A stretch of DNA of 5,583 bases, from positions 1-5,583 of the forward strand of contig NZ_JACHGK010000043.1 of the NCBI RefSeq assembly GCF_014207535.1, written 5' to 3'. A program made the translations under genes and the position numbers. Positions within the stretch are counted from its first letter, which is position 1. Each line of letters begins with the position of its first letter. This document shows positions 5,508 through 5,583 of the stretch, piece after piece. Under the pieces are notes generated by a model. It did not search any database, was not told the DNA's origin, and saw nothing but the letters and a program-made list of their open reading frames with translations. The DNA comes from Bacillus benzoevorans (GTDB lineage: Bacteria > Bacillota > Bacilli > Bacillales > Cytobacillaceae).

Positions 5508-5583
5508 TGGACAGAAAAATTAAGGTGCAAGTAGACTAAGAGCCAAGTTTGGATATAATGCTAAACAGGCATAAAGGATCGAA
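5508..5583 (+). mobile_element. Possible left end of an insertion sequence (IS3-like), cut by the window edge
   Basis: Starting at TGGACAG (5508), directly after the VWA remnant stop, the sequence changes to a leader with a promoter (5532-5559) and an AAAGGA ribosome binding site (5573-5578) five bases before the window ends. This is the layout of an IS left end: short terminal repeat, promoter, then transposase start within about 80 bases. The TGGACA-type terminus suggests the IS3 family. No transposase residues are visible, so an ordinary gene leader is the alternative. Confidence 0.4.
5532..5559 (+). promoter_or_regulatory. Sigma-A-like promoter at the window's right edge
   Basis: TAGACT (5532-5537, 4 of 6 to TTGACA), a 16-base spacer and a perfect TATAAT (5554-5559). 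An AAAGGA at 5573-5578 follows, so a gene presumably starts just beyond 5583. Confidence 0.55.

Noticed and set aside
1..5583. CRISPR array, tRNA, rRNA, prophage or toxin-antitoxin system
   Set aside because: No regularly spaced repeats, cloverleaf, rRNA-like sequence, phage structural genes or recognisable toxin/antitoxin pair were seen on either strand.

Overview
The window looks like chromosome from a low-GC Bacillaceae (Bacillus or a close relative). The DNA is AT-rich, Shine-Dalgarno sequences are strong (AGGAGG type), TTG starts are frequent, and the recognisable proteins are families common in Bacillus: an M20D amidohydrolase, a Cys-rich CWC protein, a membrane M28 peptidase and a CoxE-like VWA protein. 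No RNA gene, CRISPR array or complete mobile element is visible.

Layout. Positions 1-95 look like the terminus of an IS21-type insertion sequence, abutting an orphan 129-aa gene (100-489) that has no visible ribosome binding site. An intergenic stretch with a repeat copy (531-617) leads to an M20D peptidase/amidohydrolase (651-1763, TTG start). A 61-aa cysteine-rich CWC protein (1815-2000, TTG start) follows on the same strand. The gap 2001-2392 holds a GC-rich palindrome, a second repeat copy and a long imperfect hairpin between convergent genes. On the minus strand, 4719-2393 was one gene for a membrane-anchored M28 metallopeptidase of about 775 aa. A one-base loss in an A/T run near 3083-3086 now splits it into a catalytic, membrane-embedded part and an exported C-terminal fragment. 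The divergent region 4740-5007 holds a third, partial repeat copy and a sigma-A-like promoter overlapping a LexA-like box. Positions 5008-5506 are the C-terminal half of a CoxE-like VWA protein, broken by one extra T at 5336-5342. From 5508 the sequence looks like the left end and promoter of another IS, possibly IS3 type, whose transposase would begin just past the window edge.

How it fits together. This looks like an eroding accessory segment between two IS-like ends rather than a coherent system. The M20D and CWC genes may be co-transcribed. The M28 and VWA genes are damaged, each by a single-base change in a homopolymer, so sequencing error must be excluded before calling decay. I did not find a convincing new biological system. 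The most interesting items are the three-copy intergenic repeat, the LexA-like promoter placed before a gene remnant, the two frameshifts and the orphan gene beside the IS end.
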